NCBI GenBank assembly: GCA_037176845.1
Contig: JAYKXP010000043.1
Coordinates: 248,001-312,000 of the forward strand
DNA length: 64,000 bases
From: Paramarasmius palmivorus
Lineage: Eukaryota; Basidiomycota; Agaricomycetes; Agaricales; Marasmiaceae
Reading direction: 5' to 3'
The position numbers were made by a program, and so were the translations under genes. Positions 12,046-22,943 of this stretch are shown in pieces. Below the pieces are notes generated by a model. That model was not told the DNA's origin. It saw only the letters and a program-made list of their open reading frames with translations, and searched no databases. Each line of letters opens with the position of its first letter. Position 1 is the stretch's first letter.

Positions 12046-12377
12046 CTTCGTTCACCATTTTGTCGACCTTTGGAGAGCATTAGCATACTGGCACGCACAA
12101 CACTAAGTTAATAGACGATCTCACAAGAAGCTCGCTGTCCGAGTACTGGACTTCAGACTCTAGAACCTTCTCGCGAAGTATGTCTTGAGCTTCCTTGCCT
12201 TGTTCCATTGGTGGCGGAATGGGTTTCGGGGATCCGATCCCGCCGTTGAGACATTGCTATTACTGAATGAGCATTCCTAGAACAATGGATATATATCTGG
12301 AGGATACCACACACCTGAGCGGATGCCCCGTTGAATAAAGATGATACAGTGGAGACAGTGTGGAGGATGTTAAACAT
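12046..12377 (-). CDS. Small hypothetical protein gene (tentative)
   Basis: I do not recognise the product. ATG at 12377, about 40 nt downstream of a TATAAAAG on this strand (near 12417). The first exon codes for 21 residues (MFNILHTVSTVSSLFNGASAQ). A 57-nt GT-AG intron joins in phase 0 to a second exon rich in Pro and charged residues (SPKPIPPPMEQGKEAQDILR). A second possible intron with a textbook branch site (GCTAATG) leads to a short end exon; stop near 12021-12050, exact end uncertain. It lies between the convergent 3' ends of copies 3 and 4. Support is splice logic and the TATA box only; it could be non-coding. Confidence 0.3.
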
Positions 12378-12610
12378 TGGGAAGAGGATGAGTAAGGTTA
12401 GTGCGTCAGTCAGCTTTTATATCCAGTGTCATCGAGAAAATGACTGGATAAAGGACACAACAAAGGAATATTTATGCACTTTCACAAGGACATAAAACAT
12501 CCCTTTCATTCTATGCGGCAATGTAAATCCACAGTACAAAAAGCTCGCTAGAAGAGACAAAGAAAAGAAAAGCATGAAAGGATATTGGGATTGACGGAAC
12601 AAACACCCAT

Positions 12611-14513
12611 TCATTTAATCTTGAACCCGCCAGCTAATTCCATCACATTCTCAGGATCTATACGTGTCCTAATCTCCCGCAACCTATCCAAATTGTTGCC
12701 GTACAATAGTTCGAGAGGCGTGTCGGCTGGCGCATAGTTGTTGTAGAGAATATCGTCCGCGAAGCTTTGTCCTTCCTCAATAGCACGAGCCTGAATCGCC
12801 TGCCGGGCGGCATATATCGCATTGACAAAGTAGTCATCGTCAGTAGGATCGGCGTAATGAGCCTCAAGTATCGACGGAGACACGAATCGTCCTGGTGGAT
12901 GTGGATACGCCGAATCCGTACTGCGGACATTGGGCTGCAAAAAAGGCTCCGGTGTAACAGTGATGAGAACAAAGGATCGATTGTTGGCTCGCGCCTCAGA
13001 AACGGTCTTTTGTAGCTGAGCCGAGACCTCATCCAAAATCCCCATAGTGTAACGCGAAGCAGAAAGAGTATTTCGGGCGGTTCTATCATGTTATAACATG
13101 AGGTCAAGGGTACTGTGCCAAGTGAGGGTTCATAAATCCTTACCTTGGGGGATTCAGGGCTCCAAGCGTTCCATGGAGTACTTCCATTGCTTCTGGTAGG
13201 CTGACGACACCTGATGCTTTGACACTAGCACCGGGCACATTGAAAAATTCATCGAAGATCCCGAGCGGTTGCATGGGTGCATCGTACAGGAGAGATGTCG
13301 TTACGGTAGGCTGTTGAACATGTTAATAGGTTGAAAGTTGAGATAAACTCGAGATAGGACCTCATCAGTGCCGGAGGCGCTATAAGTAGCTACCATATTT
13401 GCTTTCAAGTCTTTGTTATGCGTGTTCCAGTTCACGACGGCCTGGTTTACAGCACTAGATGTATTGATCGGGCTGACGATGCTTGCGACCTATGAACATG
13501 TTGAGTATATTGTAATGGACCAAGGAGAAAAGAAGTGCTGACCCAAATGTCCGTCTGTGGAAAAGCGTGCATGGTAAAGGAGGTAACGACTCCGAAATTG
13601 TTGAACCCTCCCTGCATAAATTGCGAGGGCTCAGCGGACTATGAATGCGAAAGTCTTTGATACCCACTTTCAATGCGAAGAATAAGTCGGCGTCGGTTCC
13701 CTCAGTGACTACAATAGCAGTTCCGTTGGGTAAAACAAGGTCATGGGACACAATCGAGTCGACGGACAAGCCGTATTGGTCAGAGAAGTAGCTATAACCC
13801 CCACCCAATAATAGACCGCCGACACCTAATGGAAGCTCAGTCAATCATGACACGAATTAGACAAGCAGAATGCGTACCGACACCAGGTACTCGTCCTCCA
13901 ACTACTTTTACGCCGTCGGGCATCAAACGCGCATAGACGTCATCCCAGAACAATCCAGCTCCAATTTTCACCGTGGAGGAAGCTTTGTCGTAATCCACCT
14001 TGTCGAATCTCGACATTGATATCTGAACACCCAACGTAGAACTGAACCCAGCATTACCAATGTGTCCTCCCCCTTTGATCTAGCATGTGTTGAGTCTTAA
14101 GAAAGACCAGGAATATCATGGAGAAATGCTCACTGCAAAAGGCGACCGGGTCTCACTAGCTGCGACGACTCGGAGCTGCAGAAGAACACATGAGTTAGCC
14201 TGCATGATGCCGTCTACAAAGAGTAAGAGTGTACAATAGCGCCAACGTCATCCACGGACTCAGGCTCGACCGAGCAGGTTGAGTTTTCGATGACAGATTG
14301 AGTATAGTGATTATTGTCGCTCGTGTACTCCTCTGACCCTGATATAGAACTAATGAGACAGTACAATGACGGATGCACAGAGAGCTTACCAGGAAAGAAC
14401 ACGCGACCCGGAAGGATGTCGTTCAATGCGTTACATGCCGCGGTTGGGGAACCGTAAACCGAATATGCAGCATGTGGGAGTATGCATAGTACACAGTACT
14501 TGACGACCTTCAT
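12611..14513 (-). CDS. Secreted FAD-dependent oxidoreductase, BBE-like (array copy 4)
   Basis: Reverse-strand exons in gene order: 14513-14390, 14338-14235, 14175-14134, 14079-13878, 13825-13668, 13611-13543, 13489-13361, 13310-13144, 13082-12611; 488 aa. The signal peptide is MKVVKYCVLCILPHAAYSVY. The flavin-linking His is about 96 in KGGGHIGNAGF. The second FAD loop (GGRVPGVGVGGLLLGGGYSYF) is complete. Subgroup 2 with copies 3 and 5. The C-terminus is GGFKIK; most others end GGFKIE. Intron 7 has a poor donor (GTCCTA), so its splicing may be inefficient. First of the seven consecutive minus-strand copies. The substrate is unknown. Confidence 0.9.
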
Positions 14514-14547
14514 GCTTAAACAATGACACCACTTGATTGAGACGCGT

Positions 14548-14555
14548 TATTTATA
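14548..14555 (-). promoter_or_regulatory. TATA box of copy 4
   Basis: TATAAATA on the minus strand, 35 nt upstream of the copy 4 ATG. The leader lacks the CCAGCTTC element of subgroup 3. Confidence 0.55.
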
Positions 14556-15413
14556 CGAGGTGTACATCGCTGGTGTATATTCGAAGAGACGAAGACCAGG
14601 TGCTCAACACGACACAGCATTGTTGGAGGTCATACGACATGGGTTCGAGGAAACAGAAGCAGATGACGCTTTAAAGGTGTGTAGCGTGAATATTCCAGAT
14701 TCTCTTGCATCCATTAGATGCCCGGATCGAATCTATCTTGGTGATTCAATGCGTCAAGCGAGGAATAGGAAAGAATGGCAATCTACCGCATCTACTGCAG
14801 GTTCATCCTCTCACAATACAACACCTGCTTGTTCCGCTTCTCTAGATGTGGCAGTAATATCCTTGGCTTTTCTTGATACTGGCGTTGGGAAAACTAGTAG
14901 CGGCGATCACGTCGCTCATGTGGTGGATCTTCTACCTCATTATAGTCCAAGGGCACTAGACAACCTTTGAAAATTGGGTACCAATTTTAGATACACTCCA
15001 TACACACCTCAAACCCATCGTGTAGTTTCTAGTCCATTTCACGTTAGAACGCTTGATACTTGATCGCGTCAGGCTCCATTTTCGTTCTGACATTGGGAAA
15101 TTGACAATTGTAAGACTTCTTTAGAGGAACGATGATTATTGACGACGTACGAAGAATACGAGATCAGCTTGGGGAGTGGGTAATTGAATAGTCGCCTCGT
15201 CGCACGTCCCCTTCGCTATCTAGACAAGTACAATGTGCGCGTGGGGTTGATAACATAGGGTGAAGGTTTAAAATTAAGGGAAGCAACGGCTGCGAATTTC
15301 TCGCGTTACCCTGAGTGGCAATCACGTGCGACCTCCACCGCTTCACACGAGTTCAGACTCCAGACTCCATACATTCAAAAGAACAAGTAGTGCACGACAG
15401 CTATACTATGGTA
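14556..15413. other. Intergenic region between copies 4 and 5
   Basis: About 860 nt upstream of copy 4 and downstream of copy 5. An open frame on the plus strand (14533-14970) begins at a non-ATG codon and shows no motif. Nothing else is supported. Confidence 0.4.
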
Positions 15414-17250
15414 CTACTCGATTTTAAAACCACCGGACAAACCCATCACATTCTCTGGATCGATACGTCTCTTAATCTGCCGCAGCCTCTCCAAATTATC
15501 GCCATACAAAAGCTCGAGTGGCGTACCGGCAGGAGCGTAGTTATTATAGAGGATGTCGTCCGGGAAGCCCTGCCCCTCTTCGATAGTACGAGCGTGGATT
15601 GCCTGCTGAGCATCTCGAACGGCATTGACGAAGAACTCATCATCAGCGGGGTCATTCCAATGAGCCTCGAGTGCGGTCGGACACACGAATCGGCCTGGCG
15701 GATTTGGATATGCCGAGTCTGTACTGCGAACATTCGGTTGCAGGAAGGGCTCTGGTACGAAACTGAGCAATAATGTGGATCGGTTTTCTGCTCGCGCTTC
15801 GGTGAAGATCCTTTCGACCTGGGTTGTCATCTCTCCTAGAATACCAGGGGTATATCGTGACACAGGAACTGTGTGGCGAGCGGTTCTATCCAGCTGAATG
15901 TGAGGACAAAACAGGGTGTAAGGAAGACCTTGCACATACCTTGGGGGATTGAGGGCCCCTAGTGCACCATTGAAGATTTGTAGCACTTCGGGCAAGCCGA
16001 AAACACCCGTAATACTACTGTCGGCGCCAGGTAGGGTGAAAAACTCATCAAAAATCCCATCTGGTTGCATTGGCGCATCGTAGAGGAGCGAAGTCGATAC
16101 GGAAGGCTAAGAAACACGATTAGTACTACTCAGAGTAAACTCGATCCCACGCACCTCATCGGTGAACGATGCAGTATAAGCAAGTAGAATAGTGGCTTTG
16201 CTATCGGTGTTGTTAGCACTCCAGTTTGCGACGGCCTGATTGACAGCACTGAAGCCTTCCATCGAACTATTAAAGAAGGAGATCTATAGAACCACTCAGT
16301 GAGATTGTATCGTGGTCTCAAATATGTAAGCAACAAACCCAAATCCCCGTCTGTGGAAATGCATTCACCGTGAACGACGTAACGATCCCGAAGTTGTTGA
16401 AACCTCCCTGGGTGTATAGTTAATACCTATACCACTAACAACATTCTTCGGTACTCGCCTTCAATGCAAAGAACAAATCGGGATCGCTCGATTCAGTGAC
16501 TTCGATGAAAGTTCCATTGGGTAACACCAGGTCATGAGAGACAATATTGTCAATAGTGAGGCCGAACTGGTCGGTGAAATAGCTGTAACCGCCACCTAGA
16601 GATAGACCACTAACACCTGTGGTAGGATCGATAAGTTGTACAGCTTGAAGAAGCATCACACATACCGACACCAGGTACGCGACCTCCTATAACCTTGACA
16701 CCGAAGGGTTCCAAACGTTCGTAAACTTCGTCCCAGAACAGTCCAGCTCCAAGCCTCACTGTGGAGCTAGCGTTATCAAATGTCAGGTCGGTGAACTTTG
16801 ACAGGGATATTTGAACACCAGGAGTAGAGCTGAACCCGAGGTTGCCGGTATGGCCTCCTCCTTTGACCTATTGGTATAAGATGTATCTGAAATGATGATA
16901 GGGATGCTGACAGTGAACGCCCACCCCAAAGGAAGACCGAGTCTCGCCACTTCCGACGATTCGAAGCTGTCAACGAAGACTTGAGTCAGCGTTGCATCAA
17001 GGCATTCTGCGACTAGGCTTACAATGGTACCGACGTCATCCGTAGTTCCAGGCTCAACTGAGCAGGTAGAGTTTTCCGAGACGCCCCGCGTGTAGTGTAG
17101 ATTGTCATCTACATATTCTTCTGTTCCTGGGAAGAAGACGAGACCTGGGAGGGCCTCTTGCAGTGCGTTGCATGCTGCTGTTGAGGAGCAACGGACAGCG
17201 TCGACGGCGAGCAAGGTTACAAGTAACACAGGATGCTTTGAAACCTTCAT
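15414..17250 (-). CDS. Secreted FAD-dependent oxidoreductase, BBE-like (array copy 5, intron 1 lost)
   Basis: Eight exons in gene order: 17250-17023, 16966-16925, 16867-16666, 16616-16459, 16407-16339, 16283-16155, 16106-15940, 15885-15414; 488 aa. The first exon (228 nt) equals exons 1+2 of the other copies (124+104) joined exactly, so intron 1 has been removed cleanly (VFFPGTEEYVDD is continuous). Intron 5 has a GC donor (16458-16457, AAG/GCGAGT). The flavin-linking His is about 96 in KGGGHTGNLGF. The FAD loop reads GVSGLSLGGGYSYF. Exon 6 ends GIW instead of the usual DIW/DVW. Signal peptide MKVSKHPVLLVTLLAVDAVR. Nearest relatives are copies 3 and 4. The LTR-like element lies between this gene's promoter and copy 6. 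Confidence 0.9.
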
Positions 17251-17289
17251 CGGAGGAGTAATGGGAGTATATCGAGCTCCGATGAGAAG

Positions 17290-17297
17290 ATTTTATA
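17290..17297 (-). promoter_or_regulatory. TATA box of copy 5
   Basis: TATAAAAT on the minus strand, about 40 nt upstream of the ATG at 17250. Confidence 0.55.
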
Positions 17298-18416
17298 CGG
17301 GTTGAGCCTTAGTGATACGGCATCCCAGTAACGTTGCAGGTCATACGGCGATGATCTGAATACCACGCTTTGAACCAGATGACGTTCAAACAATGCAAGA
17401 AGTTGGAACGTGGAAAGGAGAATCCGGGAAGGGCGTCATGCTGAGTGCTTCCTGAGATACTTTGAGGAAATCTGTAACTTGGGCTTAGCCTTGTAGGACT
17501 TGAGACTGTATAAAGCTGGCAGAGAAGAGAGAGGCAACGTACCACCGTCACTCCGAGCTCGCGTCTTATGTGTAACTCCGACAGCTCTTGTAGTTCCTCA
17601 TCCTTCTGACCCTCTCCCTGGGAACTAGGATGCTGGGATGGTTTTGGCCTTTTTCAAAGCTACCTTCCGGAGATCGCAGCGGGGGATCACATCATGCATA
17701 TGACGATGCTTCTACTTTGTCACAGCGGAACGAAAGGGCCCGCTAATTCGTCTGGTGGGCGGGCTATATCCGAGTGAATGTGTTGGAGCAGTCTGAGATG
17801 CAATGAATGTTTTGAAGTGGTTTTGGAGGAATGGGGCGAGGTAGGTGAGTCGAGGTGCTTGTTTTAAAGCAATGAATTCACATAGGTTTTCGGCTTGGCA
17901 TACTCTGCCTGTGAGAACATTGCACGCATGTATTCGTGGGTAGTGCAGAATAGAATCAACTTCTTTATTTCTATAAAACCCGAGATAGACCGAAAATATC
18001 CTTCAGAGATGAAAGTCGCTGGGTTTCATTTCAGCAATTGAAGATATCTAAGAGTTATTGACATTACTCATACCTCGTCCCAGACGTCAAGCGGCAACAC
18101 TACTCGAGTTCACTCAATATCCTAATCTTCTCCTAACCTGGCGCAAATATCCACGAGAGCTCCGTCATAGCCGTGGTTGGTTCCCTAGAAGGTATTTAGC
18201 CAGAACATGTTCAAGATGAACAAACACCCTTGGACTGCGCCGGAATTTGTTAGGCCTTGAGCGATTCAGAAGACTTGGAGTTCCTTTTACTGCAATCCCA
18301 TTCCGATGACTGCTTTCTTGACAGTATTTTTGGGGTATGACCCGAGATGAACAGAGAAGCACCAAAGCTAAGCGCTAAGCAGTGGTCAGAAAAATCGCCG
18401 TCGTCGCCATGGTGGT
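17298..18416. other. Gene-free region upstream of copy 5
   Basis: About 1.1 kb with only short frames lacking motifs. It separates the copy 5 promoter from the left repeat of the inserted element. Confidence 0.45.
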
Positions 18417-18586
18417 ATGAAGTGTAGATGCCGATGAGCTGAAGCGAAGCCAGCGGATTCGGCATCAGCGTTCCAACTGAGCGGCTAGTGATGATGACTC
18501 AGCAGGTCGGTCTTCGCTCTCCCCACAACAGACAGCAAGCCGACAGTCGGATTCCGCTCAGCTCTCGACCGTTCTTCGCTTTATCC
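18417..18586 (+). repeat. Left 170-bp direct repeat (LTR-like A1)
   Basis: Matches 20370-20539 over its full length. It contains an internal inverted pair (GATGCCGA...TCGGCATC). It ends 70 nt before the gag-like ATG. Confidence 0.85.
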
Positions 18587-18656
18587 GACCCCCCATCACT
18601 CGTTCTTCATTAGCATTCCCCACCTACGCTCTCTCGACCCCGATTCATCAAGTCCC

Positions 18657-19010
18657 ATGGCTGGTATCAATGACACGTCAGAAGGAAGAGAACGGTTGAG
18701 AAACGACGATAGTGCACCTCAAGAACCACCGGCACCACCACAACAGTCAACACCCGCATCTTCCCAGCCACCCGCGACCCGCTTATACTCCGAGGAAGAG
18801 GTACAAATCCTTCGAGACCAGCTCGCAGCCCTACAGGCGTCACAACCGGCCCAGAGCAACATGTTCTCGGATCCGGAAGTAGTAGAGCAGGCTCGACGGC
18901 GAGCCAAGGTGTTGGCAGAGGAGAAGAAGCACAGAGTACCTGAGCCGGTAGATGGATTCAGTGCAGACCCATTACGAAGTCGTGAGTTTTCTTCATCCGT
19001 ATCACTATTA

Positions 19011-19041
<31 letters not shown>

Positions 19042-19951
19042 CGTCCGTTCTGCAATGCATAGCATTGATCATCTGTCTGTCCGCCTTTGGCCTGTCTGTC
19101 TACCTGTCCATCGAGTGTTTTCTTCCGGATGCGATATGTGTAACACGTGTCTAGTAGCCTTACTGCCGGCCTATTAAGACTGAGCATTATTCCCTTTCAT
19201 TTCTGCCCCCAATTTGGCCCATCATGAAGGCTCACGGTTATCTGGCTCAGATGTGCCACGAAAAATAGATGAGGCGATCCTGAAGAACAAGTACATTCCT
19301 ATAACAGCTGTGCTTGCTCGCTCTCGCAGTTCGTCCTCAAGGGAAGAGGACGACGAGATGATCCTGACCAGAGATGGAACATTCAGAACCCGTCCTTTGG
19401 ACAGGAACGGAGAAACGAACCTTCCATTTCAGAGTTGGTTAGCAGGAATCAACGTACTGGTTGAGCGCACTCGCGAACTCCTTCCGACTTCAAAGAGAGC
19501 GAACCGACTAGCCGCACACATAATCCACGTTTCCCGCATAGCCGAATCGCACAGTCTTGAAGTGGCATATCGTTACGACATAAAGCAGAGAGAAGCAGCT
19601 GCGGATGTCCCCCAACACGATCTTGGAACATTCAATGCAGACACATTAACTCTCGTATCTACGGCCGCCTTGTCCGCTACTGCGAAGGCATACCAGACAG
19701 CAATGGCAGCGCTTGGCCAACCCCTTCCATCCTCACCGTCGAAGCGGAAGGTCTCATTGACCTCTGATTCACCTTCAAGCCCGTCGAAGAAATTGAGAGC
19801 ACCGGCCTACATAATCGAGAAGCAGGCCTGCTTTCAGTGGGAGCAGGACTCAACTTGCGATCTCGGAGACAGCTGCATCAGTGCTCACCAATGCAGCATC
19901 TGTGATTCCTCAGACCATGGAGCGAACAATTGCCCGCAGCGGTTTTGGTGA
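18657..19951 (+). CDS. Gag-like protein with CCCH and CCHC zinc fingers
   Basis: Two exons, 18657-18981 and 19251-19951, give 341 aa. The 269-nt intron (GTGAGT...CAG) is unusually long for this window because it carries a GTCT/GTCC microsatellite (19011-19048). The N-terminus is Pro/Gln/Ser-rich with a helical LYSEEEVQILRDQLAALQ stretch. The middle is alpha-helical. Near the end stand a C-x8-C-x5-C-x3-H finger and a retroviral-type zinc knuckle C-x2-C-x4-H-x4-C (CSICDSSDHGANNC). This suits a nucleic-acid-binding Gag of an LTR element. The two flanking 170-bp repeats support that role. A host zinc-finger gene captured between repeats is the alternative. No pol frame follows the stop. Confidence 0.6.
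19011..19048 (+). repeat. GTCT/GTCC microsatellite in the gag-like intron
   Basis: About six GTCT units followed by three GTCC units, wholly inside the intron of the gag-like gene. Confidence 0.85.
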
Positions 19952-20274
19952 TTCTCGAAGGATCACCTTGCCACTGTCACCGTAGAGGAGACACTACCTC
20001 TCTACGTCTTCTTGGACTCTCGAGTGTACATAGCTGCCAGTTGGACTGTCTCAGGGCTTCAACGTTGGAGCTGGGGAGCAACCCCCTTGTATCATATTCC
20101 TATCAAACCCTTCATTGGCACATTCAGGTTCCACACCAAAAGGACTGGAGGCCACTTCTTGACAGTACATCCAGGAGAGCTGGAGGAAACCAACCAACAG
20201 CCGTCACCTCGTCCCTCTGGTTGGGCTTAGCGTCGTGTTCACGCCGCGGGTCGTTCCTCGGTTATTGGGTGGGC

Positions 20275-20370
20275 GGCGTGACCCCTCCGCGTACCTGGTC
20301 GAGCTTCGCTCGCCCTCAGCCCAACCTAGATTTCCTCGGTGTGAGACGAGTCACGTTAGACGAAGTTGGA
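20275..20370 (+). repeat. 96-bp direct repeat B1
   Basis: Identical to 20714-20809. It abuts the right LTR-like repeat, overlapping it by one base, so it may be the 3' end of the element's internal region. Confidence 0.8.
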
Positions 20371-20539
20371 TGAAGTGTAGATGCCGATGAGCTGAAGCGA
20401 AGCCAGCGGATTCGGCATCAGCGTTCCAACTGAGCGGCTAGTGATGATGACTCAGCAGGTCGGTCTTCGCTCTCCCCACAACAGACAGCAAGCCGACAGT
20501 CGGATTCCGCTCAGCTCTCGACCGTTCTTCGCTTTATCC
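20370..20539 (+). repeat. Right 170-bp direct repeat (LTR-like A2)
   Basis: Second copy of 18417-18586, followed by sequence only distantly similar to that after the left repeat. Confidence 0.85.
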
Positions 20540-20713
20540 CGCCCTCCCACCGCTGCTTATTCTCGAACATCCTATTCCCGAGATACCGTTTGACAACAGT
20601 TAATAAGAAGTATATATACAAATCGGACAGCTTTATTGCAATTTGAATCAGTACATACATCATATCTGGCTCAGTTTCACATTGAGGAACAAATCGTCGA
20701 GGGATCCCGCCCA

Positions 20714-20809
20714 GGCGTGACCCCTCCGCGTACCTGGTCGAGCTTCGCTCGCCCTCAGCCCAACCTAGATTTCCTCGGTGTGAGACGAGTCACGTTAGAC
20801 GAAGTTGGA
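20714..20809 (+). repeat. 96-bp direct repeat B2
   Basis: Second copy of 20275-20370. It lies outside the 170-bp repeats, 174 nt beyond A2, and is not followed by another A repeat. This suggests a nested or rearranged second element. Confidence 0.8.
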
Positions 20810-21002
20810 AAGAGGAAGTGTTCACTTGAGCGCTCAGCGGGCCTCCTCACCTTCCAAGCGACCTACGTAGCGCTCTTTCCTCCGGAATTATACGTAGTTA
20901 AACAACATTATCTATTGATTAAAAAAGGTCTACTGATAAAAAAAGGGCACTAAGTAGGGAATGAACGCAGTGTATATACATGTCAACCAATTCTAGAAAG
21001 CT

Positions 21003-22897
21003 TTAGCATTCAGTAATCCTGAATCCTCCGGTCAATCCCATTACATCGTCGGGATCAACCTGCTTCCTAATGGCTTGTAGCCTCTCCAAATTATCACCAT
21101 AAAGCAATTCCAAAGGTGTATCAGCCGGGGCGTAGTTAGGGTAGAGAATATCATCCAGGCGACTTTGTCCTTCGGCGATAGCACGAGCCTGGATGGCCCG
21201 CTGTACCTCGTCAATAGCGTTGACAAAAAACTCATCATCGGCAGAATTGATCCAATGAGCCTCCAATCCAGTCGGGCATAGGTTTCTGCTTGCAGGATGC
21301 GGGTACGCGGAGTCGGTACTGTGAGCGAAGGGCTGGATAAACGGCTGAGCCGCCAAATCGATGAAGACATAGGGACGATTGTCGGCTGCGGCGTCCGAAA
21401 CAATTTTCTCGAATTGAGTTCTGATCTCTTCGAGAATACCGATCGTGTAACGTTGAATGGGAGTAACGTGCCGAAGAGTACTATGGGTATTGGGATTAGG
21501 AAAACGGACCGCTAAAGAGCGTATGTGACATACTGTGGCGGATTCAAGGACGAAAGGCCACCACCCAGAGCTTGCGCAGCTTCTCCTAGGGTCATAGTGC
21601 CAGCTTGATTGACTATAGCACCAGGTATGTTGAGGAAGTCGTCGAAGAAACCTTCTGGTGGCGTTGGGGCATCATAAAAGAGGAGTACCAACATGGAGGT
21701 CTGAAAGCACCGTTAGCAAGGTGAATCGAGTGCTAAAGTCAAAACGAATACAAACATCGTTGAAACCGCTGGAGACGTAGAGGGTAAGATCGACTGCCTT
21801 CAGGTCTGTGTTGTTGAAGCTGAAATTTACGGTGGCTTGTTGAACGGCATCGCTAACATTCATAGGATACGCAATGTTGGCAGCCTAGCGACTCTGGTTT
21901 ATGAGAAGCTGATGGCTAGAAGGCAACGGGATAATACTCACCCAGACGTCCGTCTGCGGATATGCCTTCAACGTGAATGATGTTACGATCCCAAAGTTGT
22001 TGAAACCACCCTAGAGACTCGATTAATATCTCCAAATTGCTACAATTCAGTCCCCTTACCTTGAGCGCGAAGAATAGATCAGGATTGACTTGCTCGCTCG
22101 CTTCAACGAATGTCCCATTAGGTAAAACCAGTTCGTGAGAGACAATGTTGTCGACAGCAAGACCATACTGGTCGGTAAAGTAGGTATAACCACCACCCAA
22201 CAAAAAACCGGCGACACCTGGCGAAAATTAACATGATGGGTCTACAAGAGACCAGAATCTTACCAACGCCGGGTGCTCGTCCTCCGAGCACCTTCACACC
22301 ATAGGGCTGAAGGCGCGCATATACTTCATCCCATGCCAACCCGGCACCGATCTTCACTGTGGACTGACTTTCGTTATATTCCAGGTCATTGAACCTCAAC
22401 ATCGCAATCTGAACTCCCGGAGTCGAGCTGAAACCCGCATTTCCAGTGTGTCCTGCACCCTTGACCTAAGACATTTTCAGCATACTGAACCAGCATAGTG
22501 CTGCCTTAAAAGAGGCTTACAGCGAAGGGGGATCGAGTGTCACCGCTAGCCACCGTTTTGAGCTATGAAGAAGTTAGTATCGAACTGGATGCAGAGCACG
22601 GAGTCAAAACGTACAATGAGCGCGATATCATCGGGGGTTTCTGGCTCTACAGAACAAGTCGAGTTCTGTGAGGACGCCTGGGTGTAGTGCTCGTTGTCGA
22701 CCACGTATTCCTCCGATCCTGGACGAGTGTGAGCCGCAACGTTCAAATGCGTGCATGACAACTAGCAAACCTGGAAAGAAGACACGGCCTGGAAGTGCAT
22801 TCTGTAGTGCATTGCATGCTGCTGCTGGGGTGCCATATACGAATTTTGCACTGAGCAATGAAGCGTATGTGATACTGGCAAGCAGCTGATGTTTCAT
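21003..22897 (-). CDS. Secreted FAD-dependent oxidoreductase, BBE-like (array copy 6)
   Basis: Exons in gene order: 22897-22771, 22718-22615, 22562-22521, 22465-22264, 22217-22060, 22010-21942, 21884-21756, 21700-21534, 21480-21003; 491 aa, the longest copy. It is the most diverged member of subgroup 3 (6-11). The FAD loop reads GGRAPGVGVAGFLLGGGYTYF. Exon 8 ends PPQ/H rather than PPR. The C-terminal block is NYAPADTPLELLYGDNLERL preceded by PNY instead of NNY, and the tail is GGFRITEC with an extra Cys at the end. The flavin-linking His is about 97 in KGAGHTGNAGF. All introns are GT-AG. Copy 6 lies directly beyond the LTR-like insertion, with its 3' end facing it. Confidence 0.9.
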
Positions 22898-22935
22898 GAC
22901 TGAGAAGCTGGTTAGAGTTGCTGAGTGTCAATGAG

Positions 22936-22943
22936 CTTTTATA
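22936..22943 (-). promoter_or_regulatory. TATA box of copy 6
   Basis: TATAAAAG on the minus strand, 39 nt upstream of the ATG, with AACCAGCTTC in the leader 10-20 nt before the ATG. Confidence 0.6.

Larger units (their letters stand above)
18417..20539 (+). mobile_element. Small non-autonomous LTR-like retroelement
   Basis: Two essentially identical 170-bp direct repeats (18417-18586 and 20370-20539) bracket a gag-like zinc-finger gene. The shared sequence begins at A/TGAAGTG, so a TG-type LTR start at 18418 and 20371 fits. The 20 bases before the right repeat are purine-leaning, as expected for a polypurine tract. No protease, reverse transcriptase, RNase H or integrase frame is found between the repeats, so the element would need helper enzymes (TRIM/LARD-like). 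The outer LTR ends and a target-site duplication could not be fixed: the repeats diverge after TTTATCC without a clear CA end. It sits between copies 5 and 6, inside the array. Confidence 0.6.

Noticed and set aside
13431..13450. Apparent one-base insertion in exon 7 of copy 4 that would make it a pseudogene
   Set aside because: Careful recount of the sequence showed no extra base; exon 7 is 129 nt like its sisters and the frame is open.
14533..14970. 145-codon plus-strand frame upstream of copy 4
   Set aside because: Starts at a non-ATG codon, overlaps the copy 4 TATA box on the other strand, and has no motif.
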